Shown here in pieces: positions 10,168 through 21,209 of a DNA stretch of 64,000 nt (the first letter of the stretch is position 1; every line of letters begins with the position of its first letter). A model generated the notes under the pieces. The model was not told the DNA's origin. It was given only the letters and a program-made list of their open reading frames with translations, and ran no database searches. Source of the DNA: Semisulcospira habei. Its lineage: Eukaryota > Mollusca > Gastropoda > Semisulcospiridae. The stretch lies in assembly GCA_036245525.1 (NCBI GenBank), contig BTPG01000004.1, positions 233,882,347 through 233,946,346 on the forward strand, written 5' to 3'. Both the position numbers and the translations under genes were made by a program.

Positions 10168-10290
10168 ATATAATATAATATAATATAATATAATATAATA
10201 TAATATAATATAATATAATATAATATAATATAATATAATATAATATAATATAATATAATATAATATAATATAATATAAAATAATATAATA
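10168..10290. repeat. (TAATA)n pentanucleotide microsatellite
   Basis: About 24 copies of ATAAT in the intron between EGF exons 2 and 3. The sister tract at 60,480-60,540 is shorter and interrupted. Confidence 0.95.
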
Positions 10291-10455
10291 TAACAATTTC
10301 TTTACCTGATTTACTGTAAATACAAAGTAGTTAAAACATTTTGTCTGTTGTGCCTTTAGTTTTCTCGAATTGGTTCTCTAGCACTGGTCTTATGTAAATT
10401 TTTATTTTTAAAAAATATATTTTCATATTAGAGTTCAAATGGTGTCCTGTTTCAG

Positions 10456-10578
10456 ACATAAACGAGTTTTTGGAAGAAACCTCTAACTGTAAACATACCT
10501 GCACCAACACTGTCGGGTCATTTGTCTGTGGGTGTAACCTAGGGTACGCTCTGGCCCCTGATGGTAAAACGTGTAACG
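10456..10578 (+). pseudogene. EGF-like exon 3, damaged
   Basis: The acceptor TGTTTCAG is intact and the 123-bp length fits an EGF exon. The first cysteine codon is changed (DINEF instead of DINEC; the sister at 60,689 has TGT). After the terminal GTGTAACG the expected GTAAG donor is absent and LINE sequence begins. The exon could not splice normally, and the lost cysteine would break a disulfide. Confidence 0.8.
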
Positions 10579-10816
10579 AGAAGCCTTTTGCGCGGACTCG
10601 CGCAATGTGTTGTCCGAAAATCTACAACTCTACCGTTGTGGCCTATCGACGGACTGGTCAGTGTTCTTTGAGAGCTGTCCCGATCAGGGCAGCCTCACTG
10701 ACACCATCAATCACCTCCTATATCCAATTTTGTGAGGAGTCTGTAATTTCCAGCAAACAGGTTTGCATCTACCCTAACACTACAAACCCTGGCTGAGCAA
10801 AGACTTAAAACATTGC

Positions 10817-12663
10817 TTGAACGAAAAGAAACAGGCATTTCTACATGGGGACAAACAGCTTACCAGGGAAAAGGAGAAAGAGTTCAGGGTCAAATCAAGA
10901 GCTGCCCGTGTGGAGTACAAAAATAAAGTGGAGGCGCGCTTTAAGACGGGGAACGCACGGGAGGCATGGAAAGGACTGAACAGCATGATGGGGAGGGAGC
11001 AGAGGAACCAGACAGTCAAGTGTGCTGATCCTGTTACTTTCGTCAACGACCTGAATACTTTCTACGCCAGGTTTGACGTCAGGGACTTCAGCACAGAGAT
11101 CGAGGATCTGTGCTCCTCTCTGCCGCCCACACCGCATGCAGCTCCTGTCACAGTGTGTGAGAAGAACGTTGTCAAGGTCTTGTCTCGTGTAAACCCCAGG
11201 AAGGCCGCCGAGCCCGACGGTCTGAAGGGGAGAGTATTAAAAGAATGTGCCCCCGAACTGGGAGGTGTGATGACCCTACTGTTCCAGCACCTGATGGACA
11301 CTCACTGTGTCCCTCGTACGTGGCGCTCCTCGACGATCAGGCCATTGCCCAAGAATCCAGGCGCAAAAGAATTAAAAGATTTCAGGCCTGTGGCCCTAAC
11401 ATCTGTGCTGTGCAAGTCAATAGAGAGGGTTGTGTGCAGCCAACTGACCGCCGCTGTGGCCGATCGCATGGATCCACTCCAGTTTGCGTATAGACCGCGC
11501 AGGGAGGTGGAAGACGCGTGCCTTACCCTTCTTGACGCGGTCTGTCGCCACCTGGACACACCTGGCAACCAGACGCGCATTCTTTTCATGGACTTCAGTA
11601 GCGCATTTAATACTATTCAGCCATTTCTGTTGCTGCAGCGATTACTGGAGCTTGAGGTGAACACCAATCTCGTTCTGTGGATTAAGGCGTTCCTGTGCGA
11701 CCGGCCACAGCGAGTGGGTTGAGGGTCTTTGAAACAAGTGTCGGGCCATGTGAGTCTTCTAGATCCCTTGTCTCGGCCGGCTCGCCTGACAAAATGGTTC
11801 CATCTACTGGTGGAATGGTTCTGTCGGGGGAGCTGGTGCTGAGCACGGGCGCGCCACAAGGTTGTGTTGTCGCCCGTACTTTTTTCCATATACACCAACC
11901 AGCTCCAGATCAACACAACCCTACTGAAGCTGATCAAATACGCAGATGACATGGCTCTCGTGGCCAACTTGAAAGACGAGGCCACCTTGTCACAGTATTT
12001 TGCAGCCGTCGATGACGTTGCCCAGTGGTTTGATGACAGCTTTCTACACCTGAATGTCGGGAAAACTGAAGAGATGGGGCTGGGTGGGGGGGGGGGGGGG
12101 GGGGGGGGGGGGCGGGTGAGGGAGGGTAAGAACTTGTTAAGTAAGCCTCTGAAAAGCAAAGACCAGCAGGTGGGGATGGTTCCCACCTTTAAGTACTTGG
12201 GCACCGTCATTGACAGCAACATAACATTCACAGCAAATGCTGACCACGTGTACAAGAAAGCCCAGCAAAGACTGTACCCTCTACGTAAACTGAGGAGTTT
12301 CAGCGTTTTTCCGGACATCCTGGTGACTGTGTACAGGTCTCTAGTAGAGAGTATCCTTGCCTTTAACATTGTCTCGTGGTATGGCCACATGACTTAAGGA
12401 TAGGGTACGGCTGTCTAAAGTTGTCAACCAAGCCAGCAAAATTGTTGGTGTAAAGCTGCCACATCTATCGGACCTATATCACCAGGCTGTCCGGAGGAAG
12501 GCTGCAGAGATCACCACAGATCAAACACATCCTCTTCATGGCCAGTTCCAACTGCTGCCCTCGGGACGCCGGTACAAAGTGCCGATGGCGCGAAGGAACG
12601 TGTACAAACGATCCTTCGTGACATCGGCTGTCAGTGTGTTAAGCTTTGCTAGCGGTAAGAGAT
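10817..12663 (+). pseudogene. LINE reverse transcriptase, multiply frameshifted
   Basis: Fragments in order: N-terminal linker to 11,722 with the RT motifs LPKNPGAKELKDFRPVAL, DPLQFAYRPRR and LFMDFSSAFNTI; then a shifted frame 11,712-11,868 ending STGAPQGCV; then 11,864-12,397 with LIKYADDMAL (the YADD catalytic motif) and KYLGTVIDSNITF; then a third shift to the C-terminal region LLPSGRRYKVPMARRNVYK, ending at about 12,663. At least three frameshifts make it non-functional. A run of more than 25 G at 12,084-12,111 lies inside the coding region and encodes a polyglycine not expected in this domain. Confidence 0.85.
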
Positions 12664-12803
12664 GAGGCCTGATGTTATCTATGCACTGACAAATAAGAAT
12701 GGCAGTCACCTTTTTGGTCTGGATTACTGACAAATAAGAATGCGGTTTTACATATTACTTTTTCTTTTATTAACTATTTTTAAATTAAATTCATCGCATT
12801 ATA

Positions 12804-12985
<182 letters not shown>

Positions 12986-13330
12986 AGGGGCTGGGACCCT
13001 CATGAGCCGCCCTATTAGGGAGGCTGGTGATGGTCCTTTCCCCTGACACAAACCAAAAGCTGTGATAAGTTGTGATAGCAAGGGATGGTACTGTGATAGA
13101 GGGAGTGGTGATAATGTGGTTCAAAGTGATCAACAGAATGCGATTCGGCAAGGATTTTAGATTCTAACAGGCGCGGGGAGGGATTTTATTTAAATATGTG
13201 TTTAATTGCTTGTTCATGTTTGTGAGCCGAAGACAAATTTCCATTTTATACAAATATATTTAATGGACAATAAAGATTTTTGAATTGAATTGAATTATTC
13301 AACACTTTGCGGGAGTTCGTAGTTTCGTAA

Positions 13331-13331
13331 C

Positions 13332-13380
<49 letters not shown>

Positions 13381-13477
13381 TCTGACAAGCAAAAGAAATG
13401 TGACATCTTTGGAATCATTTGAAACAATTCAGTGTTTCCTATGGTTTCCAGAATGTCGCATTTCCTTTGCTCGTCAG

Positions 13478-13543
<66 letters not shown>

Positions 13544-13545
13544 CA
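13331..13545. repeat. Inverted repeat flanked by two (AAT)n tracts
   Basis: AAT runs at 13,331-13,380 and 13,480-13,543 bracket an inverted repeat whose arms are CTGACAAGCAAAAGAAATGT and, inverted, CTGACGAGCAAAGGAAATGC (about 33 bp per arm, 13,382-13,478). It looks like a small fold-back element with an AAT tract at each side. Confidence 0.75.
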
Positions 13546-13821
13546 CTGTTATATTGCGAAGTATCTCTAACAAAAAGACAAAACGCAACACTAGAAAGCA
13601 CATGTACAATACACAGAAAGATAAACAGACAACACCGAAAAACCTAAGTGTATGCGTAATGTGTCTAAAGTGAATTTATGTGAATAACTTTGATCAGCTG
13701 TACCTTCTGACTTTAAGGGTGGGGAAAAAAAGAAAGGAATCGGGGGGAGTGTGTCTGTAAATCAGCGCAAGCAAAGATTCCATTTCCTTTTCGTGGAGGC
13801 TACAGTTGCATCTCGTTGCAG

Positions 13822-13931
13822 ATATTAACGAGTGTGTGTCTGTGACCATACCTGCAACAACACTCTAGGGTCGTTCGTCCGTGGTTGCAACCCTGGCTAC
13901 ACTCTGGCCCCAGATGGTAAAAGGTGTGACG
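13822..13931 (+). pseudogene. EGF-like exon 4, frame-broken
   Basis: The acceptor TCGTTGCAG and donor GGTAAGT remain, but the exon is 110 bp, not a multiple of three. It reads DINECVS and then shifts. The other frame gives CNNTLGSFVRGC, where an expected cysteine is Arg. A short deletion between the first and second cysteines explains the shift. Not translatable as an EGF domain. Confidence 0.8.
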
Positions 13932-14204
13932 GTAAGTTATTATTATCATTATCATTATCACGTGTTTTGACTCAAACACAGCTGAGTCAATAATTATGCT
14001 CCACCTTAAAATTAACGATGCGTTTTTATCATATGTCGAATGCATTATTTGTGAGGATTACCGTATTGTTTTGAGCTCATTTGCGTTTTACTTTTCGCAA
14101 TGTATTCCCCAGTGAAGACGCAGATTTGCATTACTATATTTTTTATCACTGGCACTTAGACATTTCGAAACAAAAAAGGCAACTTACCACTATGAAAAAA
14201 AAAT
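13932..14204. other. No gene seen
   Basis: Sequence downstream of the broken EGF exon, with a short TTATTATCATTATCATTATC tract at 13,938. No further EGF exon or other coding signal recognised. Confidence 0.4.
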
Positions 14205-14283
14205 GTCGTCGGGCGGACGATGGCCGCAGTGGGCGCGCGCACGCCTGTGCGCGGACCCACTGCGGCCGTCGTCGGCCCGAAGA
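14205..14283. repeat. GC-rich hairpin element, 'CGGCCCGA..CCTTTTGC' family
   Basis: Arms TCGTCGGGCGGACGATGGCC and GGCCGTCGTCGGCCCGAAGA, with inner GCAGTGGG/CCCACTGC and GTGCGCG, followed by CCTTTTGCTT. Members occur at 15,596-15,660 (half), 29,238-29,311, 33,472-33,568, 34,875-34,970 (decayed) and 42,871-42,948. It is probably a small MITE family of unknown superfamily. Confidence 0.7.
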
Positions 14284-14741
14284 CCTTTTGCTTCTGGTGT
14301 TTCTCAAACGTTTCATTGGGGAGCGGACTGACTTACGACTTCAGAACGTATTGACCATTGTCGTACGGATATGCTGCTCCAAAGCTGTGAAATGTTCTAC
14401 CGGCATATTTGAAGACAGCAGAGTCTTTCCAATCTTTCTGCAGGCAGCTGAAGACACATTTCATCAGTCTGTTTCGAGCCAGTGAACTTTACCGTGACTG
14501 TCGTCTTATTTTTTTTTAAACAATCTTTTCTTCTTTCTTCTTCTCTATTTGCTTTCTCTTCTTTACAAAATCTCTCACAACAAAGCGCTTTGGGTATTCA
14601 TTACGGGATGGTTAATTGTGCTCTACAAATGAACATTATTATTATCATCATGATTGTCTTTTTTGTCTCTCCCCAGAAATTACTCCTTGTAAGTAAGCGC
14701 TTTTTCAAAACCAAAGCTACCACTTCTGTTTTTGTGTATTG

Positions 14742-15166
14742 AAATAATAAATAATAAAAAATCAGCGCATTAAATAGTCGCTTTATCCCAAATGAAAATC
14801 TGCTCAAAGAAGCCGCCGCGAACTGAACCCATCAAGCACGCTCAAGTGAATGACGCGCATTCACTCACACACTGTAAATAAACACCGGACATTCACGTGG
14901 TGCTAAGGGCAAGCTCAAGCGAGCTACTGAAGTTTTGAAAATTCAAATCGTTTATATTTGAAATTTGATTAAGTGGGCTGAAATTGATACCAAAGTTTTG
15001 GGGGAGGAAGAGCCGGAGTACCCGGAGAAAGAACCCCAACGGACCGCCCGAATTAACGGTGACACTTACTAGAGGAGAAAAACCCGACGCCGGAACCGGG
15101 TATCGAACCTCGCTCCTCTAGCATTGTTGGCAGTCGCTTTTACCGCTGCGCCACGGATCGCCCCAC
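14742..15166 (-). mobile_element. tRNA-derived SINE, family 1, minus orientation
   Basis: On the minus strand it begins TGGGGCGATCCGTGGCGCAG, has a B-box-like AGGTTCGATACCC, and shares the body (ACTTTGGTA, TTCAGTTCGCGGCG, AGCGACTAT) with 6,414-6,855. It ends at an ATTATTTATTATT tail at about 14,742-14,760. Divergence from the other copy is visible throughout. Confidence 0.8.
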
Positions 15167-15189
15167 AAGCATGCATTAAGCTGACATGA

Positions 15190-15400
15190 CATACACATTC
15201 ACTACCAGTAGACAGAGATTGTGTTTCTGAAATCTTGGTTAATTTAACGTCAAAGAACCCCGGCCTTCACAGAAACGTAGATACAAAGTGGTGTCAGCAA
15301 GAGACATAGAGCCTCATGAGCCCACGCAACTACGGGGCTCATGAGGATCTATGTCTCTTGCAGTTAGGTTGTGTTCACTTTCTTAAACCTGTGAAGAAGT
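15190..15400. mobile_element. Palindromic TTAA-type MITE, diverged
   Basis: Hairpin AAGAGACATAGAGCCTCATG with its complement at 15,298-15,360. The left arm contains AGAAACGTAGATACAAAGTGG, which is the unexpanded version of the 44-bp minisatellite unit at 25,568 and 38,757. Canonical ends are eroded. Confidence 0.7.
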
Positions 15401-15735
15401 TTACAACAGATCGTAGTAGTAGAAAGCAAACAGATGCTGCTCACAGAAGGCAGTTCGTCACTCTTAAAAGCCAGCTAGCAGATTCAAGCAACTCAGGATA
15501 AACAAGGCCAAACCGAGGTCGGAAATAAACAAGATGAATTTTGAATATCGCTAAATTATTTACTGTACAAACAACACTGCCCCAGTAGCAAAACGTTTTC
15601 GGGCGCAGGACGGCCGTGCGCGGGCCCACTGCAGCTGTCTTGGGTCTGAGGACCTTTGCTTACATGTCGAGTAACTCAGCCAATGTTTAGCCGTTTTCAC
15701 ACCACTTATAACATAAGATATTCGCATTTTCTTTG

Positions 15736-16066
15736 CAGGGGCGGATCAGTTACCTCGAAGGAGGGGGGGGGGGATTCCAAATTGTTGTTTGGGACTTTCA
15801 ACCTGATACAAAAAGGCCCCCAGACGCTAGACCTTGCTTCCAGGGGTCGAAAAATCGAAAAGCGGGTGGGTTGGGAGCAGTGGGAGGGGGGGGGGGCGGG
15901 GGGTGAGGGGTAAAAACTCGCCCACATATTAAAAGTGGTGGAAGGGGGACTTTGTTATAGCATATTAAAGATTTTCTTTCTTTCTTTTTTTTTTTTTTTT
16001 TTTTTTTTTGGGGGGGGGGGGGGGGGCAGAACCCCTGGACACCCCCCCCCCCCCGATCCACCCCTG
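15736..16066. mobile_element. hAT-like MITE with G/T-rich interior, copy 3
   Basis: Begins CAGGGGCGGATCAG and ends GATCCACCCCTG, with direct repeats CTTTG on both sides (5 bp). It contains poly-G, poly-T and poly-C tracts. It is not part of the module A duplication, so it is an independent insertion of the family at 5,537 and 56,261. Confidence 0.8.
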
Positions 16067-16508
16067 CTTTGTAGAAAAAGAACATTGAAATTGGTCCTTA
16101 AATATTAGCTACATAATGGTGTTTTGAGCTCTGTCTGTGCGCTGGGTTGTGTTTGTGACGCAGACATGTTTCCTTATGAAAGTTCCTAATGGATGTTCGC
16201 CATAAGACTCGTCCCTCCCCAGGTCAAGCAACAGTCATACAAGCAGGACAGTCTACATCGGGCCTGGATTTCCAGTGGGAAATACTGTGTTTCAATTCGT
16301 GGACTTAAGAGATCTTTTTCGTGTCTAAAATTGTATGTTTTAAAAACCTTTATGTGGACAGGAACACACATTACAGCAAAACAGTTACATTACAGTGTAT
16401 ATAGTAGATGCACGGCTTTTTGTGATCATGAAGGGTATCGGAAATCATTTGTGTATGGTTCCGAATCGCGAAATAGGCAGCCAGTCAATCAAATAATCTA
16501 TCAGTTAA
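16067..16508. other. No gene seen
   Basis: Contains an open frame that runs into the ACTC repeat downstream, but no domain, splice pattern or homology that I recognise. Confidence 0.4.
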
Positions 16509-16650
16509 CAACTCACTCACTCACTCACTCACTCACTCACTCACTCACTCACTCACTCACTCACTCACTCACTCACTCACTCACTCACTCACTCACTCAC
16601 TCACTCACTCACTCACTCACTCACTCACTCACTCACTCACTCACTCAGTC
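16509..16650. repeat. (ACTC)n microsatellite
   Basis: About 34 uninterrupted copies of ACTC/CTCA, followed by CTTGTCTTGCC- and CCTGGCCTGG-type short repeats. The encoded THSL repeat is an artefact. The following 16,700-17,000 holds nothing that I can name. Confidence 0.95.
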
Positions 16651-17000
16651 TTGTCTTGCCTTGTCTTGTCCCGGCCTAGCCTGGCCTGGCCTATCTATCT
16701 ATTTATCGTTCCAGGTGGTGAGGTCAGCACGTATTTGGTTCCGTGACTCCAGCTCTTTAATTCGAGGGCACGTCTGTGTCTTCTGTTCAAACATAATAGA
16801 GAACTCCGACAGCCTGGGACGTACGTTGTTTTTTCATCTGCTATGTATCTATTTTTACGTTACAGAGGACAAATCTAAAGAAAATCAGACAACACCCGTT
16901 TTATTTTTCCTAAACGTTGGGATTTGCGTAAGCTTGTGTGCGTTCTCAGCCTAATCAGGAACCCTGAGGGGTCAAGTCTTCCCTCATTTTCATCTGTGAA

Positions 17001-17081
17001 CCTTTGGCTGTCGGTAGCGCTTTTAGTCGCAATGATTTGTATAGGAATCTTCGCGACAAAAGCGCTACCGACAGCTAAAGG
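17001..17081. repeat. Hairpin element, 'CTGTCGGTAGCGC' family, best copy
   Basis: Arms CCTTTGGCTGTCGGTAGCGC plus TTTTAGTCGC, and GCGACAAAAGCGCTACCGAC plus AGCTAAAGG, around a loop of about 20 bp. It is better paired than the module A members at 1,222, 31,196 and 49,209. Confidence 0.75.
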
Positions 17082-17292
17082 GCTAACATTCCTGTGATCA
17101 CAAGGGTGTTCTACCAAGTGTAGACCTACAGAAGTAACAGTGCCGTCCTGGACAAAGCCGCGCGCATGGTCCGCACCTTCGCGCCATCACAGACCTTCAC
17201 GGCCAGCCTCGCCCTCGTGGTTACGTGGGATTGCGTGAGATGCACCCGCTACATTTGCCCTGTCTGGCCGTGTCACTCATGCACCACAGACA

Positions 17293-17394
17293 TATGGTAT
17301 GGTATGGTATGGTATGGTATGGTATGGTATGGTATGGTATGGTATGGTATGGTATGGTATGGTATGGTATGGTATGGTATGGTATGGTATGGTA
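17293..17394. repeat. (GGTAT)n pentanucleotide microsatellite
   Basis: About 20 copies of TATGG. Open in all three frames because five is not divisible by three and no stop arises. The MVWYG reading is an artefact. Confidence 0.95.
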
Positions 17395-17529
17395 CGGTGT
17401 CTCCAAGGCGCACATATCCATCTAATTAAAGATGCTCATGGCGCCGCCGTAGGGATGGAAGCTGGAGCTTTGAAAGCCTGCTGCTACTAAGCGCTACTTT
17501 ATGTGCAAACCTCCACCCGGCTATTAACT

Positions 17530-17802
17530 TCGGTGCATGTGAAATATTTCTGTTTCCATTTCACCGGCCCTACCGGGCCTTCTCCTTTCGATTAGTGGTA
17601 ATGGGATTTTTAACGTGCGCACTTGATTATGCGTGCTGTACACACGAAGGCGAGACAGGCACCGTAAGCCCAGTCTGTACGTAAATTTGACTCGATGGGA
17701 ATGAGGAAAAGTCCACATCCCATTCCTGCCCACCAGCGGATTCGAACCCGGGATCTTACGACTGCCAGCGCAGTGTCTTATCCACTAAGTTAAGTCCCCA
17801 CA
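17530..17802 (-). mobile_element. tRNA-derived SINE, family 2
   Basis: On the minus strand the head reads GGGGACTTAACTTAGTGGAT (A box), with a near-perfect B box GGGTTCGAATCC, then a non-tRNA body with AATCCGCTGGTGGGCAGG and AGGAGAAGGCCCGG. The 3' limit on the left is approximate. It is not an active tRNA gene because no complete cloverleaf end is seen. Confidence 0.75.
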
Positions 17803-17809
17803 TAGCTGT

Positions 17810-19270
17810 AGGTACAATATGAGTCATTCTTTGCAAATGGTGACTGAGTTTCAGGGTCATTTTCAGGAAATCGGGAAAAGGCCATAATAAAATTAGATGT
17901 TTGTTGTATGCTTCAAATATCACATTATCAGCAAAAGCAACCTTGAGGCAATTAGTGCACAATAAAATAATGGTTTTTATTCTTGATTGTTTTCGATTTT
18001 AGCACACAAAATGGCAGCTCAAAAGTGGAACAGCAACCCCTCACTTTGTTTACGATCTGTTTTGGTCAGTTAGTGTTTCAGCAAACATTGTGCCATGTGT
18101 TCGTTCCTTATATGTACTTATAAACAACCTGCTGTTGTTGGATAGCGCTTCTGTGAAAAAAGGGGTAACTTGCATACTGGTGGTGTCACAAAGACGGGTT
18201 CGTAAATTGAATCTTGAGCAGACGACAGAAACTATCCAAGCCAGCATGTTTGCATTGTTTATTACTTGTGAGTTTAAAAAGGGTTGCTTTCAAGAAGTAG
18301 AAGCTAATAAAACAATTTTATGTCTCTCAAAAGCTTATTTTAGAGTGTCGCGTCACATCCTCGACGTAGGTTTTCTTTCGACGATTTTTTGCAAGGACGG
18401 CATTTTTCAAACGTCAGCACAAGGCCAGTGGTTTGTGTATGACACATCAAAACATTAATGACGCTTTGCGGCAGAAGTTTCACGTTTTGCGTCCGTTGGG
18501 CCACAAAACTGTGACGTATCACACTCCTTTGTGCGCCATTTGCAGTTTACTTCTGACCAAACGTTTTCGACTCGATCTCTATAATCGTTTCGAATTGGCT
18601 GTTTTCTGCATTATCTTGGGCTAAGGTGAGTTACTGAACTTTAAGAAATGACTAATTCATGCGATTAAGGGGAAGAAATTGATAACAGTTCGTTTATTGT
18701 GCCCTAGGATGATAATTTGATGGGACTTCAGTGATCTGTGCTCTAGTTTTCAGTCTTGTCACGTGTTGTGTAGGTTACTTCCAAATGATGTGTTCGACGT
18801 TATTGTGATACACTGAAGTTGTGTTGTTTTTTTCCATTCGTCTTTGATGAACACATTTTGCATCACATTTCTGACGATACAGCATTTCATTGTTTGTTTT
18901 GACGAATATTCATCGAAACGTTATTTTTGGTAACTTACATCAATCAGACACGATGACAGCGACGCACGCTTCCATGTTACTTCCGGTTCGTGTAGCATTG
19001 GCTGCAGGTTAAAGATTTTCTGATTTTTTTTTTCAAATTTCATTGTTTTTGACGATCATGGTGAGAAACTTTCCCCTTCTCGCTTTTTTACGGCTTAGCT
19101 TTAGTAGATGTTTAAGTTCAGCTTAAAATAGTTTAAACAGTTTTCGATTTGATTGATTTTGGTCACCTGCACTATGTGTGACATCGGTTTGAGTTTTTTG
19201 TTCAAATGTTCAATTCCATTAAACTGTCATAACTGTTGATTACGTTCAAGATATTTCTATTTCTGTTTTC
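17810..19270. other. Unique-looking stretch without a supported gene
   Basis: Not duplicated elsewhere in the window. It contains a 122-codon open frame (18,090-18,458 +) with no recognised domain. There are several donor-like sites (GCTAAGGTGAG at 18,620; ATCATGGTGAGA at about 19,058). It could be the 5' part of the small transcript suggested at 19,272, but the evidence is weak. Confidence 0.3.
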
Positions 19271-19271
19271 A

Positions 19272-19650
19272 GATCAAGGACGTCAAAGCTGAAAAGAAGG
19301 CGGCTCAAGGAAACAACACGGCGACTTCTTTGCATATCCAGACATCCCAGATGAATCCATAGTTGTTTTTTGAGGAGATTCAGAGGGTCCTACCAGAGCC
19401 TCGATATGACCGTCGTGGACATTTCTCATTCGAAGCATGACTGTTCCGCATAGAAAATTGCTTTGTAAAATTTCTTTGAGTTGTGTGGTGCTCTTGTAGT
19501 GAAGTTCAGAAATTAATTTTTGTTTTGTTTTGTTTTTTATGTCTGTAATGTTGAACTTCTCTTTCCCTCACTTTATTCTCCTAATTGTTCTTTTTATTAT
19601 TGATTTTTTTCTTTCTTCTATAAATAAAGCCTGCCTTGTGAATATTTAAC
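19272..19650 (+). other. Possible terminal exon of a small gene
   Basis: A good acceptor (TTCTGTTTTCAG) is followed by 30 open codons, IKDVKAEKKAAQGNNTATSL and nine more residues, then a stop, a T-rich 3' segment and a polyadenylation signal AATAAA at about 19,623. Splicing from ATCATG|GTGAGA near 19,058 would supply a start codon in frame. I recognise no family. It may be a micropeptide, a terminal exon, or chance. Confidence 0.25.
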
Positions 19651-19659
19651 ATCTTTAAA

Positions 19660-19817
19660 ATAACTTTGTGGACGATTGGTTAATTTATCCACAAGTGCTG
19701 TGACTGTTAAGCATGATTCAAGCCGACCCTGGCAGCATTCCGATTAAATCACTTTTTGTCCTAGTTTGGCGTCGCACATCATGCAGGTTACCATATTATT
19801 TTGCATTGTTTTGTGGG

Positions 19818-19871
<54 letters not shown>

Positions 19872-20450
19872 TTATTGAATTATGCACTGGAACAATTCAG
19901 CGTACTTTATCTGACTCAACTCTATAGAGAGAATATGTGACAGGATTATTAAAACTTAGTTGTGATAATTGAGTACACCAGAACAAGTTTTGTTTTGATG
20001 GTAACCTGCAAATGGCGTCACATGTTTATGCCGTTCCCACGCACTACGTATTGGACTTCAGCATTTCCAAAGTCATATAAATGGAGTATAATTGGTGTGT
20101 TTTAATTGGATACAACATCGGAAATCACACAACTAGTTTCTAGATTTCACAAAATATCATATCCCGTCCCAGTGTGTGCAGGTAACCCTTTTAGCACCCC
20201 CTCAAATGAAATTGCTCTGACGCCCAAACCATCACAGGTACTGAATATTTGGTTTTTACTTCAGGTAACCGACAAAATCAACTTCAGAAAGTATATATTT
20301 AATGAGCCTTATATATAGTTTAGAATTTGGCTGGTTTTTCATCTTTTTGTCACCATTAGCAAAGAAAGACTCATATTTATAAACTAAATTACCCTAGTCC
20401 AAAACAAAAGTCTAAATTTTCTAAATTCTGTCTGACTTTTTACTGAATCA
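19660..20450. other. Non-coding stretch with (ATT)n microsatellite
   Basis: ATT repeat at 19,818-19,872; otherwise AT-rich sequence without a supported gene. Confidence 0.5.
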
Positions 20451-20526
20451 CCACTGAAATAATGATATGACTGGATTAGATACTGATCGATTAACTGACT
20501 GACGACTGACTACCAGAGCGACCTAT

Positions 20527-20549
20527 GGCTTGCTTGCTTGCTTGCTTGC

Positions 20550-20614
<65 letters not shown>

Positions 20615-20642
20615 CGATCGATCGATCGATCGATCGATCGAT

Positions 20643-20729
<87 letters not shown>

Positions 20730-20764
20730 GTGGGTGGGTGGGTGGGTGGGTGGGTGGGTGGTTC
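20527..20764. repeat. Mosaic tetranucleotide array TTGC-TTGA-TCGA-TTGA-GGTG
   Basis: Homogeneous blocks follow each other in one phase: CTTG x5, GATT x15, GATC x8, GATT x22, GGTG x8. Each block differs from its neighbour by one or two bases of the same four-base register. The matching position in module B copy 2 (about 33,960-34,030) has only short GACT/GACC traces. Encoded NQSI and DRSI repeats are artefacts. Confidence 0.95.
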
Positions 20765-20870
20765 GATCGATCTGTCGAGCAAATGGTTGATTAACTAGGA
20801 TTATTGTCGTGCTTCTATCGAAGGCTTTACCACGTTGCCACGTTGAGAACCACAGACTCGATATCAGACT

Positions 20871-21190
20871 CTCTTGGCTTGACTTCGCGAACGAAGATTT
20901 TATAGGAGTTGCCCACGACGTCTGCAGGCCTGTTCGTGGCTGCGGAGGCCAATCCGGGACAGGCCGGTTCGACCGCAGTGGCTGCAGGGGGAGGTATGGC
21001 CAGGGTTCTGAGTTGCGGCATCTCTGTTTTTTCTCCTGAGCCGCTTGTCCTTAAGGCTAGCTCTGCGAGAGTCCTCTAAGGAGACAGCTGCCTTGTAAAT
21101 GGTGGAGCGCCAGGTGTCACGGTCCACGGCAAGCGAAGACCACTGGTGGTGGTCGATTTGGCAGGCCACAGCGAAATAACAACCTGACTC
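20871..21190 (-). mobile_element. LINE 3' fragment encoding a zinc-finger C-terminus
   Basis: The minus strand encodes the end of a LINE ORF2: a segment WSSLAVDRDTWR, then SLKDKRLRRKNRDAATQNPG, then CSHCGRTGLSRIGLRSHEQA-C, a terminal C2H2-like finger, stop at about 20,905. The finger plus the W..LA.DR..WR motif is typical of the C-terminus of many invertebrate LINE proteins. It is absent from module B copy 2 at about 34,080, so the insertion post-dates the duplication or was lost there. A shorter copy is at 29,824-30,030. Confidence 0.75.
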
Positions 21191-21209
21191 ACACACAGTC
21201 TAGTCATAA

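Noticed and set aside
17166..17490. VWYGM-repeat ORFs
   Set aside because: Pentanucleotide (GGTAT)n microsatellite translates without stops in every frame.
17725..17802. A functional tRNA gene on the minus strand
   Set aside because: Good A and B boxes but no complete acceptor stem or terminator context; fits a SINE head better.
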